64,000 bases of DNA, taken from positions 4,035 to 68,034 of the forward strand of contig JAEYOV010000061.1 of the NCBI GenBank assembly GCA_023411395.1, written 5' to 3'. How positions within the stretch are numbered: position 1 is the first letter of the stretch; each line of letters opens with the position of its first letter. Origin of the DNA: Bacillota bacterium (GTDB lineage: Bacteria; Bacillota; Clostridia; Christensenellales; Aristaeellaceae). Below, one piece after another: positions 50,111 through 58,810 of the stretch. The notes beneath the pieces were generated by a model. The model was not told the DNA's origin and did not search any database. It saw only the letters and a list, made by a program, of their open reading frames with translations. A program made the position numbers and the translations under genes.

Positions 50111-50965
50111 TTATTTCACAAACCTTGCACGCATGGAGGGGCAGGCAGCGCAGCCGCCCTCGCCGGTTTCCCGGAGGGAGGCGGGCATGGCGTCGCCCAC
50201 TTCCTTCATGGCCAGGATGACTTCATCCGGGGGGATGGGGCAGGTGATGCCGGAGAGGGCCATATCCGCCGCGGTGAAGGCGTTGCCGACGCCGCCCACG
50301 TTGCGGTATACGCAAGGCACCTCCACCAGGCCGCCCACCGGGTCGCACACCAGGCCCATGGTATTCATGAGGGCGAAGGAGCAGGCGTCGGCGGCCATCG
50401 AAGGCGTACCGCCCATCAGCTCCGTAAGCGCGGCGGCGGTCATGGCTGCGGCGGAACCGCTTTCAGCCTGGCAGCCGCCCTCTGCGCCGGAGATGGTAGC
50501 CTCCTGGGCGATGACGCGGCCAACGGCGGCGGCGGTGAACAAAGCGTCGGCGACGGATTCATCGGAGAGGTTCTTTTCCTCCTGCACGGCAAGCAGCGCC
50601 GCGGGCAGGATGCCGCAGGCCCCGGCGGTGGGGGCGGCCACGATCTTGCCCATGCAGGCGTTGCATTCCGCAACAGCCAAGGCGTAGGCCGTGGCCTTGC
50701 CCATGATGCTGCCGCACAGCGAGCCTCCATGCATGAACTGGGCATACAATTTTGCCGCCTGCCCGCCCGCCATTTGGGAAACGGAACGCAGTTCAGGGTC
50801 AAGACCTGCCTGTACGGATTCACGCATTACCTGAAGGTTTTTAATCATGCGAAGGGTAAGTTCCTCGGGGGTGATGCCATCCTCCCTGGCCTGGGCTTCT
50901 TTGGCGGCGGCGGCGATGGTGGTTCCCTGGGCGGCCCGCAGCAATTCGGACATGGTATATTCCAT
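50111..50965 (-). CDS. sdaAA: L-serine dehydratase, iron-sulfur-dependent, alpha subunit
   Basis: A 284-aa subunit of the oxygen-sensitive [4Fe-4S] serine dehydratase (serine to pyruvate and ammonia). Family blocks: MAGGQAAKLY, APTAGACGILPAAL, EATISGAEGGCQAESGSAAAMTAAAL and NTMGLVCDPVGGLVEVPC; the cluster cysteines lie among ACG, GGC, VCDP and VPC. Five bases after sdaAB; the reduced gap implies one transcript. Confidence 0.94.
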   Translation of the reverse strand: MEYTMSELLRAAQGTTIAAAAKEAQAREDGITPEELTLRMIKNLQVMRESVQAGLDPELRSVSQMAGGQAAKLYAQFMHGGSLCGSIMGKATAYALAVAECNACMGKIVAAPTAGACGILPAALLAVQEEKNLSDESVADALFTAAAVGRVIAQEATISGAEGGCQAESGSAAAMTAAALTELMGGTPSMAADACSFALMNTMGLVCDPVGGLVEVPCVYRNVGGVGNAFTAADMALSGITCPIPPDEVILAMKEVGDAMPASLRETGEGGCAACPSMRARFVK

Positions 50966-50970
50966 GGTCG

Positions 50971-51630
50971 TTACCTCTTTTCCAGAAAGGCAATGGAATC
51001 AATTTCAGGCAGACCGCGCAGCTGATTCAGCAGCGGTTCCTCCGGCTTGCCGTCCACCTCCAAAACCATGACGGCCTCGGCCCCCGCCTGCCTGCGGAAT
51101 ACGCGCATGGTGGCGATGTTCATCTTCCGCCCGGCAATCAGCCCGCTGACCCGGGCGATGACGCCCGGCGCGTCATGATGCTGGATGACAATGGTGTTTT
51201 CCGTGCCCGAAAAGCCTACCTCCAGCCCGTTCATGGACTGGATGCGGATGCTGCCGCCGCCGACGGAGGCGGCCTGCACGGTGATGCGGTGCCCGTCCGC
51301 GTCCCTGGCTTCAATGACGATGGTGTTGGGGTGGGCGTTGCGAAGCTGGACGGATGAAAAGCGCAGCACCATTCCCGCTTCCCGGGCCAGGGTGAGGCTG
51401 TCCCGCAGGCGCACATCATCCACATCAAAATCCAGAAGACCGCCCGCCACCGCCCGGTCGGTGCCGTGGCCCGCGTATGTTTTGGCAAAGGAGCCGTGAA
51501 AGCCGATATCCGCCTGCACAGGCTGCGCGCCCAAAAGCTTGCGCACCACCCGGCCGATGCGGGCCGCTCCGGCGGTATGGGAACTGGAAGGGCCGATCAT
51601 GACCGGCCCGATCACGTCAAACAGATGCAT
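50971..51630 (-). CDS. sdaAB: L-serine dehydratase, iron-sulfur-dependent, beta subunit
   Basis: A 219-aa subunit: N-terminal FDVIGPVMIGPSSSHTAGAARIGR, the signature substrate loop, and a C-terminal ACT domain (about 148-219) that may sense serine. AGGAGG lies before the ATG at 51630. First gene of the pair, behind a TTGACA promoter. Confidence 0.94.
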   Translation of the reverse strand: MHLFDVIGPVMIGPSSSHTAGAARIGRVVRKLLGAQPVQADIGFHGSFAKTYAGHGTDRAVAGGLLDFDVDDVRLRDSLTLAREAGMVLRFSSVQLRNAHPNTIVIEARDADGHRITVQAASVGGGSIRIQSMNGLEVGFSGTENTIVIQHHDAPGVIARVSGLIAGRKMNIATMRVFRRQAGAEAVMVLEVDGKPEEPLLNQLRGLPEIDSIAFLEKR

Positions 51631-51669
51631 GGAAGTCCTCCTGAATAACTTGCCAGGTTGTCCAGCATG

Positions 51670-51697
51670 AGTATACCCAATCGGCAGGGATTGTCAA
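51670..51697 (-). promoter_or_regulatory. Promoter of sdaAB-sdaAA
   Basis: Minus strand TTGACA (complement 51692-51697), 16-bp spacer, TATACT (complement 51670-51675). Confidence 0.55.
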
Positions 51698-51736
51698 TCA
51701 TGGGCGGCGCTGGTGTACAAAATTCAGGGGAGGCGG

Positions 51737-51742
51737 TATAAT
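51737..51742 (+). promoter_or_regulatory. -10 box of the HAD phosphatase gene
   Basis: TATAAT about 30 bases before the ATG and its GGGAGG site; no clear -35. Confidence 0.4.
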
Positions 51743-51771
51743 GGCCATATCTTTTTTCATGGGAGGTACAA

Positions 51772-52377
51772 ATGATCCGCAACATTGTTTTTGATATGGG
51801 CAACGTACTTCGCGATTTTGCGCCCATGCGTTCCATTCTTCCCTACGTACAGGGGGAGGATGCGCTGCTCATCCGGGAGGAAATGTTTGGCAAGGAAGAA
51901 TGGCGCCTGCTGGATCGTGGCGATATCGCCTATGAGGAGGCGGTGTTAAGGTGCAAGGAGCGTCTTCCTCAAAGGCTGCACACGGTATTGGATGAAATCG
52001 TGGCCCATTGGCACGAATACATGCCGGAAGATCCTAAAATGGTGGAGCTTGCAAAGGCATTGAAGGAAAACGGATACCGCCTGTACCTTTTATCCAACGC
52101 CAGCGTGCGCTTTTCCGCATACCAAAACAGCTTTGAGGCCTTGAAGTATTTTGAGGGCGCCATCGTTTCCGCGTTTTACCATACGTTGAAGCCGGAGGAG
52201 AAAATTTACCGCATCCTGTTTGATACCTATCAATTAAAGCCTGAGGAATGCTTTTTCATTGACGATAATCAAGACAATGTGGAGGCCGGGCGCAAGCTTC
52301 ACATGGAAGGTCATGTGTTTTCGGGGGATATGGGCGCTTTGAAAGCCGCTTTTTCCGCACATGGCATAAGGGTGTAG
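51772..52377 (+). CDS. HAD-superfamily hydrolase
   Basis: A 201-aa HAD protein with an alpha-helical cap. Motif I is IVFDMGNVL, in which the second Asp is replaced by Gly-Asn as in the YihX/epoxide-hydrolase-N-like branch; motif II YLLSNAS, motif III K in TLKPEEKIY, motif IV IDDNQDNVEAG. Probably a small sugar- or nucleotide-phosphate phosphatase. GGGAGG precedes the ATG by 7 nt. It stands alone ahead of the phosphate regulon. Confidence 0.85.
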   Translation: MIRNIVFDMGNVLRDFAPMRSILPYVQGEDALLIREEMFGKEEWRLLDRGDIAYEEAVLRCKERLPQRLHTVLDEIVAHWHEYMPEDPKMVELAKALKENGYRLYLLSNASVRFSAYQNSFEALKYFEGAIVSAFYHTLKPEEKIYRILFDTYQLKPEECFFIDDNQDNVEAGRKLHMEGHVFSGDMGALKAAFSAHGIRV

Positions 52378-52414
52378 AGGGAGCCTCTTTTTCTTTCCGT
52401 GTTCTTGTTTTTTC

Positions 52415-52468
52415 TTTCGCACCGCTTACACAAAGCTTGTTGCTGCCATACAGCGGTATTCTACACTT
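52415..52468 (+). promoter_or_regulatory. pstS promoter with candidate Pho box
   Basis: CTTTCGCA-CCG-CTTACA (52415-52431) starts a run of loosely matching hexamers with 11-bp steps (TTTCGC, TTACAC, TTGTTG, ATACAG). A -10 candidate TACACT lies at 52463-52468, 48 bases after the motif start. No -35 box. The pstC promoter repeats this layout exactly. Confidence 0.5.
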
Positions 52469-52506
52469 GCATTGCATCAAGAAATGAAATGCAAGGAGAG
52501 AAAAAG

Positions 52507-53382
52507 ATGAAGAAGCTCATTTCCCTGGCCGTTTGCCTTACGCTGGCGCTGACCTTGGCCGTGGCCGCTTTCGCCGCGGAATTTGACAAGACCCAGGAAA
52601 TTACCGTAATTTCCCGTGAAGCCAGCTCCGGTACCCGCGGAGCCTTCGACGAGTTGATGAACATCCTGGTCAAGACCGACGCCGGCACCGAAGACCGCCT
52701 GTTCGCCGAGGCCGTCATGGTCAGTTCCACCGACGAAGTATCCGCCAAGGTTGAAGTGGACGCTTACGCCATCGGCTACACCTCCCTGGGTTCTGTCACC
52801 GAAAAGGTGAAGGCCGTGGCTGTGGACGGCGTGGAAGCCACCGTGGAAAACGTGAAAGCCGGCACCTACAAAATCGCCCGCCCCTTTGTGCTTGCTTTGC
52901 CCAAGACCTCCGAAAACGCCCTGGCCAAGGACTTTCTCACCTTCGCGGCCTCCAAGCAGGGCCAGGAAATCATCGCTGCCAACGGCTTTATCACCGTGGC
53001 CGATGAAGCCGCCGAATACGTGGCCTCCGGCCTTGCCGGCAAGCTGACCTTCTCCGGCTCCACATCCGTGGAAAAGGTTATGGAAAAGCTGAAGGAAGCC
53101 TACATGGCGCTGAATTCCGGCATGGCCCTGGAACTCACCTACAACGGCTCCTCCGCCGGCATCAAGGATGTCACCGAAGGCAAGGTTGATGTGGGTATGT
53201 CCAGCCGCGGGCTCAAGGCCGCGGAAGCCGAAGTGCTTGATCCCACCGTGTTCGCCCATGACGGCATCGCGGTTATCGTGAACAACACCAACGAAGTTTC
53301 CGCCCTCACCAGCGAGCAGATCACCGCCATCTTCACCGGCGAACTGCGCACCTGGGACGCGGTGGAAGTGGCCGCCCAGTAA
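52507..53382 (+). CDS. pstS: Phosphate ABC transporter substrate-binding protein, circularly permuted
   Basis: A 291-aa phosphate-binding protein whose two sequence halves are in reversed order. After the signal peptide (ends AFAAE near 25, no lipobox), residues about 32-167 hold the usual second half (ISREASSGTRGAFDEL, YAIGYTSLGS, ARPFVLALP). Residues about 179-285 hold the usual first half (FSGSTSVEKVMEKL, VDVGMSSRGLK, DGIAVIVNNTN, LTSEQITAIFTGELRTW). Both phosphate-binding segments (SGSTS and SGTRG) are present, so it should fold and bind. GGAGAG lies before the ATG. A terminator separates it from pstC. Confidence 0.88.
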   Translation: MKKLISLAVCLTLALTLAVAAFAAEFDKTQEITVISREASSGTRGAFDELMNILVKTDAGTEDRLFAEAVMVSSTDEVSAKVEVDAYAIGYTSLGSVTEKVKAVAVDGVEATVENVKAGTYKIARPFVLALPKTSENALAKDFLTFAASKQGQEIIAANGFITVADEAAEYVASGLAGKLTFSGSTSVEKVMEKLKEAYMALNSGMALELTYNGSSAGIKDVTEGKVDVGMSSRGLKAAEAEVLDPTVFAHDGIAVIVNNTNEVSALTSEQITAIFTGELRTWDAVEVAAQ

Positions 53383-53400
53383 ACAGCATACAGCCCTCCA

Positions 53401-53432
53401 GGGGGGACGGCAAAGCGCCGTCTCCCTTTTTG
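53401..53432 (+). terminator. Terminator between pstS and pstC
   Basis: GGGGACGGC, loop AAAGC, GCCGTCTCCC (ten pairs, one G-T), then TTTTTG. Limits transcription to pstS unless read through. Confidence 0.7.
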
Positions 53433-53456
53433 CGCTTTGACTGAATATAATCCGCT

Positions 53457-53510
53457 CTTTCGCAAATCTTACAATGCTATGGCAGCCCGCGCACAAAATT
53501 CTTTTATACT
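53457..53510 (+). promoter_or_regulatory. pstC promoter with the same candidate Pho box
   Basis: CTTTCGCA-AAT-CTTACA (53457-53473), the same 14 fixed bases as upstream of pstS, and TATACT (53505-53510) again 48 bases after the motif start. The motif is placed where PhoP would stand in for a -35 box. Confidence 0.5.
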
Positions 53511-53555
53511 GACAGCGTATAGAATGTAAAAAGAAAGCGCGGGGAACGAAGAAAC

Positions 53556-54431
53556 ATGAGGAAGCGTGCCATCTTGGAAAAAGGGAGCAAAGCGCTGTTT
53601 TTTTTGTCCTCCCTGATCTCCGTGGCGGCGGTATTGTGCATCTGCCTGTTCATATTCGGCGGCGCAGTACCGGCTTTCCGGGAGGTGGGGCTATGGAAAT
53701 TCATTACCGGCACGGGCTGGAAGCCCAACAATGACCCCCAGCAGTTCGGGATCGCATACATGATCATCGGCAGTTTTTACGTCACCGGCGGCGCGCTGCT
53801 CCTGGGAGTACCCATCGGGCTGCTGGCCGCCATCTTTATGGCAAAATACTGCCCCAGGCGCATCTACGGGGCGTTCTCACAGGGCGTGTCGCTGCTGGCG
53901 GGCATCCCCTCCATCGTATATGGTTTCTTTGGCATGATGATTATCGTTCCCTTTATCGCCGGTCATTTCCCGGGTAACGGCAACAGCGTGCTGGCGGCGT
54001 CGATTGTACTGGCCATTATGATTCTGCCCACCATCATCACTGTCAGCGAAAACTCCATCCGGGCGCTGCCGTCCTCCTATTATGACGGGGCCATTGCCTT
54101 GGGCGCCACGCATACCGAGGCTGTATTCTTTGTACTTGTCCCGGCGGCCCGCCGGGGCATTGTCACCTCCGTTGTGCTGGGCATGGGCCGGGCCATCGGG
54201 GAGACCATCGCCGTGGGCATGGTGGCGGGAAACAGCAACATTCTGCCTGCGACCATCTTCAAATCGGTGCGCACGCTGACGGTAAACATTGTTTCGGAAA
54301 TGAGCTACGCCAGCGGGCTGCATTATGACGCGCTGATTGCTACCGGCGCGGTACTGTTCGTATTCATACTGCTTCTGAACATTTCGCTGAATCTGATTAC
54401 CAAGGGGGGCAAGGCGAATGAGAAAGGCTAA
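53556..54431 (+). CDS. pstC: Phosphate ABC transporter permease PstC
   Basis: A 291-aa permease with six membrane segments. PstC marks: FGIAYMIIGSFYVTGGALLLGVPIGLL, LLAGIPSIVYGFFGMMIIVPF and the coupling loop IALGATHTEAVFFVLVPAARRGIV. Overlaps pstA by 14 bases. Begins the pstCAB-phoU-phoPR unit, which has its own Pho-type promoter. Confidence 0.94.
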   Translation: MRKRAILEKGSKALFFLSSLISVAAVLCICLFIFGGAVPAFREVGLWKFITGTGWKPNNDPQQFGIAYMIIGSFYVTGGALLLGVPIGLLAAIFMAKYCPRRIYGAFSQGVSLLAGIPSIVYGFFGMMIIVPFIAGHFPGNGNSVLAASIVLAIMILPTIITVSENSIRALPSSYYDGAIALGATHTEAVFFVLVPAARRGIVTSVVLGMGRAIGETIAVGMVAGNSNILPATIFKSVRTLTVNIVSEMSYASGLHYDALIATGAVLFVFILLLNISLNLITKGGKANEKG

Positions 54432-55251
54432 AACGGCGCTGCTGACCGGCCTTTGCTGGCTGGCCATTGCCATCGCTCTGGGCGCGCTTCTATGGATCGT
54501 GGCCTATATCTTCATCCATGGCGTGCCGCATATCAATTGGGAAATCCTCTTTGGCCCCTATACCTCCGACAATCCCTCCATGCGCTTCGCGATTGTGACC
54601 ACGCTGATTCTGGTGACTTTGTCTTTGCTCATTGCGGGCCCCCTGGGAGTGGGCTGCGCCGTATACCTGTGCGAATACGCCAAAAAGGGCAGCCGGCTGG
54701 TGAGGATAATCCGCTTGGCTACGGAAACGCTGGCAGGCATCCCCTCGATCATCTACGGCCTTTTCGGGGCACTGTTTTTCGGCACGGCGCTGCACATGGG
54801 CTACTCCCTGCTGGCGGGCATCCTCACGGTATCCATCATGGTGCTGCCCACCATCATCCGCACATCGGAAGAAGCCATCCTGTCCGTGCCCGACCTGTTT
54901 AGGGAGGGCAGTTTGGGCCTTGGCGCGGGCAAGCTGCGCACGGTGATGCGCATTGTGCTCCCGGCAGCGTCCAGGGGCATTTTGTCGGCGATGGTACTGA
55001 GCACCGGCCGTATCATCGGCGAAACGGCGGCACTGCTCTTTACCCTGGGCAGCGTGGCGAAAATGCCGCAAACGCTGATGGACTCCAGCCGCACGCTGTC
55101 GGTGCACATGTTCATCTCCACCAGGGACGGCGGCATGGCCGGGCGGAACGTGGCTTTTGTGGCCGGCGTTACGCTGCTGGTACTGGTAACGGCCATGAAC
55201 CTGTTAACGAAGTATTTCAGCAAGAAGGCAGGGAAGTTCGGTGAAAATTGA
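54418..55251 (+). CDS. pstA: Phosphate ABC transporter permease PstA
   Basis: A 277-aa permease with six membrane segments and PstA marks ETLAGIPSIIYGLFGALFFG, LPTIIRTSEEAILSVPDLFREGSLGLGAGKLRTVMRIVLP. Overlaps pstC and pstB, so all are co-translated. Pairs with PstC. Confidence 0.94.
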   Translation: MRKAKTALLTGLCWLAIAIALGALLWIVAYIFIHGVPHINWEILFGPYTSDNPSMRFAIVTTLILVTLSLLIAGPLGVGCAVYLCEYAKKGSRLVRIIRLATETLAGIPSIIYGLFGALFFGTALHMGYSLLAGILTVSIMVLPTIIRTSEEAILSVPDLFREGSLGLGAGKLRTVMRIVLPAASRGILSAMVLSTGRIIGETAALLFTLGSVAKMPQTLMDSSRTLSVHMFISTRDGGMAGRNVAFVAGVTLLVLVTAMNLLTKYFSKKAGKFGEN

Positions 55252-55987
55252 GCTTGAACACATCAATCTGTTTTATGGGACGCTGCAGGCGCTGAAGGAC
55301 GTATCGCTTTCCATCCGCGAAAAGGAGATCACCGCGCTGATCGGCCCCTCCGGCTGCGGCAAATCCACGCTGCTGAAAATACTCAACCGCATGAATGATT
55401 TGGTGGAAGGCGTAAGGATAGAAGGAAAAGCGGTGCTGGATGGCAAAAATATCTATCAGGAACTGGATGTAACAGATTTGAGGCGCCGGGTGGGCATGGT
55501 TTTTCAAAAGCCCAATCCCTTTCCCATGAGCATATACGACAACATCGCCTACGGCCCCAGAACCCACGGCATCCGCAAAAAAGCCGAACTGGACAATGCC
55601 GTGGAAAAGAGCCTGCGGCAGGCCGCCATCTGGGACGAGGTGAAGGACCGGCTGAAAAAAAGCGCCGTCAGCCTGTCCGGCGGACAGCAGCAGCGGGTGT
55701 GCATCGCAAGGGCCCTGGCCGTGTCTCCGGAGGTGCTGTTGATGGATGAACCCACCTCCGCGCTGGATCCCATCTCCACCAGCCGCATTGAGGATCTGAT
55801 GATGGAGCTGAAAGCGGATTATACCATTGTAATCGTGACGCACAACATGCAGCAGGCGGCACGCATTTCCGACAGAACGGCATTTTTCCTCCACGGCGAA
55901 GTGATCGAATACAACGATACCCTGACGCTGTTTGCCCATCCCAAAGAAGCCAAGACGGAGGATTATATCACAGGGAGGTTTGGATGA
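55241..55987 (+). CDS. pstB: Phosphate ABC transporter ATP-binding protein PstB
   Basis: A 248-aa ATPase: Walker A GPSGCGKST (about 37-45), NRMNDLVEG, the Q-loop MVFQKPNPFPMSIYDNIAYGPR, signature LSGGQQQRVCIARALA, Walker B LLMDEPTSALDP, ending YITGRFG as PstB does. Start: GTG at 55241 within the end of pstA. ATGA overlap with phoU. Confidence 0.95.
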   Translation: MKIELEHINLFYGTLQALKDVSLSIREKEITALIGPSGCGKSTLLKILNRMNDLVEGVRIEGKAVLDGKNIYQELDVTDLRRRVGMVFQKPNPFPMSIYDNIAYGPRTHGIRKKAELDNAVEKSLRQAAIWDEVKDRLKKSAVSLSGGQQQRVCIARALAVSPEVLLMDEPTSALDPISTSRIEDLMMELKADYTIVIVTHNMQQAARISDRTAFFLHGEVIEYNDTLTLFAHPKEAKTEDYITGRFG

Positions 55988-56640
55988 TGCGCAGCAAGTT
56001 CCAACGGGAAATGCAGGAATTGAACGAAGAATTGAAACGCATGACCCAATTCATTGAAGATACGCTGACAAACGCCATGGAAGCCTTGCGCACCGGCAGC
56101 CAGAGCCTGGCCCGGCAGGTGTATGAAAACGACCATATCGCCGATGAACTGGAACTGTCGATTGAACGCAAGTCGCTGTTGATCCTCCTGTCGGAGCAGC
56201 CGGTGGCCAAGGACCTGCGCGTTATCTCCACGGCGCTGAAAATGATCACCGATATGGAGCGCATATGCGACCAGGGGGCCGACATCGCCGAAATCGTGCT
56301 GCACCTGGGGGAGGAGCCCAACGCCAGGCCGGCCCAGTTATACACCATGGCAGAAAAGTGTGTCATCATGGTGAATGAGGCCATCCACGCCTTTTTGACG
56401 GACGATACCATGCTGGCCGAGGCGGTGATCCAGTCGGATGATGAAATCGACCGGCTGTTCATGCAGGTGCGCGGCGACCTGGTGGAGGATATTTTGAAGG
56501 ACCCCGGCTGTTCCAGCCGTAAAATGGATGAACTGATGATTGCCAAATACCTGGAGCGGATCGGGGACCATGCGCAGAATATCGCCGAATGGGTGATCTT
56601 CGCGGTAACGGGTGAACACAAGAACAGACAAATTCTGTGA
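55984..56640 (+). CDS. phoU: Phosphate signalling protein PhoU
   Basis: A 218-aa all-helical protein with two PhoU repeats (about 15-100 and 120-205) and metal-type motifs D-x-A-D/E-x-x-x-D (ICDQGADIAE and ERIGDHAQNIAEW). It links the Pst transporter to the PhoR kinase and keeps it off when phosphate is plentiful. Its gene overlaps pstB by four bases and phoP follows 9 bp on. Confidence 0.94.
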   Translation: MMRSKFQREMQELNEELKRMTQFIEDTLTNAMEALRTGSQSLARQVYENDHIADELELSIERKSLLILLSEQPVAKDLRVISTALKMITDMERICDQGADIAEIVLHLGEEPNARPAQLYTMAEKCVIMVNEAIHAFLTDDTMLAEAVIQSDDEIDRLFMQVRGDLVEDILKDPGCSSRKMDELMIAKYLERIGDHAQNIAEWVIFAVTGEHKNRQIL

Positions 56641-56649
56641 GGTGGGGAA

Positions 56650-57333
56650 ATGGCAAGGATTTATATTGTGGAAGATGATGAAAACATAGGCGAACTGATT
56701 GCCGCAACGCTTTCGGCGGCGGGCCATGATGCGACGCTTGTCACGAACGCGGACAAGCTTGCGGAACGGGTGAAGCAGGGCCTGCCCCAGCTTATGCTGC
56801 TGGACATCATGCTTCCCGGCAAAGACGGCTGGTCCATTTTGAAAGCCTGGAAGGAGACGGCCGAGACCGCTGCCATCCCGGTGATCATCCTCTCCGCCAA
56901 GGGCGAGGAGATCGATAAGGTGCGGGGCCTGGAGATGGGCGCGGAGGATTACATCACCAAACCCTTCGGCGTGCTGGAGCTGCAGGCCAGGGTCAAGACT
57001 GCTCTTAGGCGCATGGAGGACGGGGGCAGCATTCTTCGTTTGCAGGATCTGACCATGGATTTTGACAAGAAGGAAGTCAAAAAGGACGGCGTGCCGGTGA
57101 AGCTGACCCACCAGGAATTGGAGCTGCTGGAATACCTGAGCCGCCATGCGGGCTTTGTGGTCAGCCGTGACAGGCTCCTGGAAAACGTGTGGGGGTATGA
57201 TTTCAGCGGGGAAACCACAAGAACGGTTGACTTTCACGTGCGCTCCCTGCGCATGAAGCTGAATGACAGCGCCGATAATCCAAAGTATATCGAAACGGTG
57301 CGCGGCTACGGCTACCGCATGAAAAAGGACTGA
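56650..57333 (+). CDS. phoP: Phosphate response regulator PhoP/PhoB
   Basis: A 227-aa OmpR-type regulator: receiver with acidic pocket E8-D9-D10, phospho-acceptor D52 (LLDIMLPGKDG) and K in TKPF; winged-helix DNA-binding domain about 130-227 (SRDRLLENVWGYDF, RGYGYRMKKD). Inferred to bind the shared motif ahead of pstS and pstC. Located between phoU and phoR. Confidence 0.92.
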   Translation: MARIYIVEDDENIGELIAATLSAAGHDATLVTNADKLAERVKQGLPQLMLLDIMLPGKDGWSILKAWKETAETAAIPVIILSAKGEEIDKVRGLEMGAEDYITKPFGVLELQARVKTALRRMEDGGSILRLQDLTMDFDKKEVKKDGVPVKLTHQELELLEYLSRHAGFVVSRDRLLENVWGYDFSGETTRTVDFHVRSLRMKLNDSADNPKYIETVRGYGYRMKKD

Positions 57334-57342
57334 TCCGGCATT

Positions 57343-58731
57343 ATGAAGCGGTATGTGAAACGCCTGATCTATATTGGCGCGCTGGTCATCATGCTGACGC
57401 TGATTTTGGGCTGCATCGTTGTGTTCAACAACGTCCAGCAGGAGACGGTGCTTGGCAACCTGAAGGCGATGCTTCATACCGCGGGCACATTATTGAAGCT
57501 TCCGCCGGATGACATCGGAGCGCTGACCTCAAGGATCGCCTCCGGGGATAAAAGGCTGCGTGTCACTTTTTTGGATGGGGAAGGGAACGTGCTGTCCGAC
57601 AGCGTGGCGGACGCGGATGCCATGGAGCCCCATGGGGGCCGGCCGGAGATCATAAAGGCCATGGCCGGCCAGATGGAAACGGATATCCGCAGGAGTGCCA
57701 CCACGGGGCTGCAAACCATTTATGCTGCGCAAAGGGTAGACGACGGCCTGATTCTGCGCCTTTCCTATCCCGTATCCACCACTCAGGCGTTTTTGGGGCT
57801 GCTGCTGCCGGTGGTGGCGATTTTGACGCTGGCGGTCATTGCCGCTGTTCCCTTTTTTGCAGGCCGCCTGAGCAACAAGGTGACCCATCCCCTGATCCTG
57901 ATCAACAATGCGCTCATGGGCAAGGGCGATGAAAACCTCCTCCGGGAGGACGCCGGGCGGGCGGAGGAGGAGGTCAGGCCCATCCTGACAAACATCAGCT
58001 ATCTGATTGAGAAGCTGAAATACGATTTTGAAGAAGTGCAAAAGACGCACAGGCTCCGCACAGACTTTGTAGCCAACGCCTCCCATGAACTCAAATCGCC
58101 GCTCACCTCCATCAAGGGCTTTGCCGAGCTTCTGGCGGGGGACATGGTGCCCGATGCCCAGAAGCAAAAGGTGTACCTGAGGCGTATTGTTACGGAAAGC
58201 GACCGGCTCTTAAACATCATCAATGACATCCTGCGCCTTTCCAAAGCGGAGAGCAAGGTGGTGGAAAAGGCGGAATTGGTGCAATTGCAGCCCATGGCCA
58301 GGGATGTTGTTCAGGCGCTGGAGCCGCTGGCCCGCTCAAGGGGGATTACCATTACCATGGACGGCGCCGGAGTGGTGATGGCCAACCCCAGGGATGCATG
58401 GGAGCTGGCATACAACCTGGTGGATAACGCTATCCGCTATGGAAAGCAGGGCGGCCGTGTGATGATCCACCTGGGGGATTGCTTTCTGTCCGTGGAGGAT
58501 GACGGCATCGGCATGGAGGAGGAGCATCTGTTGCGTATCTTCGAAAGATTCTACCGCATCGATAAATCCCATAGCCGGCAGACGGGCGGCACAGGGCTTG
58601 GCCTTTCCATTGTCAAGCATATCGCGCAAAACTACGGCGCGAAGGTGCAGGTGAAAAGCCGGCCGGGGGAGGGCAGCACCTTCTCCGTGCAGTTCCCGTG
58701 TGACATTGTGTTGGAGAATCCGGATGCGTAA
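57343..58731 (+). CDS. phoR: Phosphate sensor histidine kinase PhoR
   Basis: A 462-aa membrane kinase: TM1 about 8-28, an extracytoplasmic part of about 120 residues, TM2 about 152-174, the phospho-acceptor H248 in NASHELKSPLT and an ATPase domain with DNAIRYGKQGG, DDGIGM and GGTGLGLSIVKH. No PAS domain is evident between TM2 and the kinase core, unlike E. coli PhoR. The phoU-phoP neighbourhood defines it. Confidence 0.92.
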   Translation: MKRYVKRLIYIGALVIMLTLILGCIVVFNNVQQETVLGNLKAMLHTAGTLLKLPPDDIGALTSRIASGDKRLRVTFLDGEGNVLSDSVADADAMEPHGGRPEIIKAMAGQMETDIRRSATTGLQTIYAAQRVDDGLILRLSYPVSTTQAFLGLLLPVVAILTLAVIAAVPFFAGRLSNKVTHPLILINNALMGKGDENLLREDAGRAEEEVRPILTNISYLIEKLKYDFEEVQKTHRLRTDFVANASHELKSPLTSIKGFAELLAGDMVPDAQKQKVYLRRIVTESDRLLNIINDILRLSKAESKVVEKAELVQLQPMARDVVQALEPLARSRGITITMDGAGVVMANPRDAWELAYNLVDNAIRYGKQGGRVMIHLGDCFLSVEDDGIGMEEEHLLRIFERFYRIDKSHSRQTGGTGLGLSIVKHIAQNYGAKVQVKSRPGEGSTFSVQFPCDIVLENPDA

Positions 58732-58741
58732 GAATATGAAG

Positions 58742-58810
58742 GTTTCCGGGGACGCGGGGAAGGCTTCTTTATTTAAAGGAATGCCTCCCCGCCCGCATAC
58801 CTTCGGAAAC
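58742..58810. terminator. Long nested hairpin after phoR
   Basis: GTTTCCG (58742-58748) and CGGAAAC (58804-58810) enclose GCGGGGA-A-GGC ... GCC-TCCCCGC (58754-58764 and 58783-58792), whose loop pairs further (TTCTTT/AAAGGAA). No T run. Probably a transcript-end structure. Confidence 0.45.

Noticed and set aside
52477..53496. 339-aa minus-strand Gly/His-rich frame
   Set aside because: Antisense to pstS; the apparent repeats come from codon bias of the real gene.
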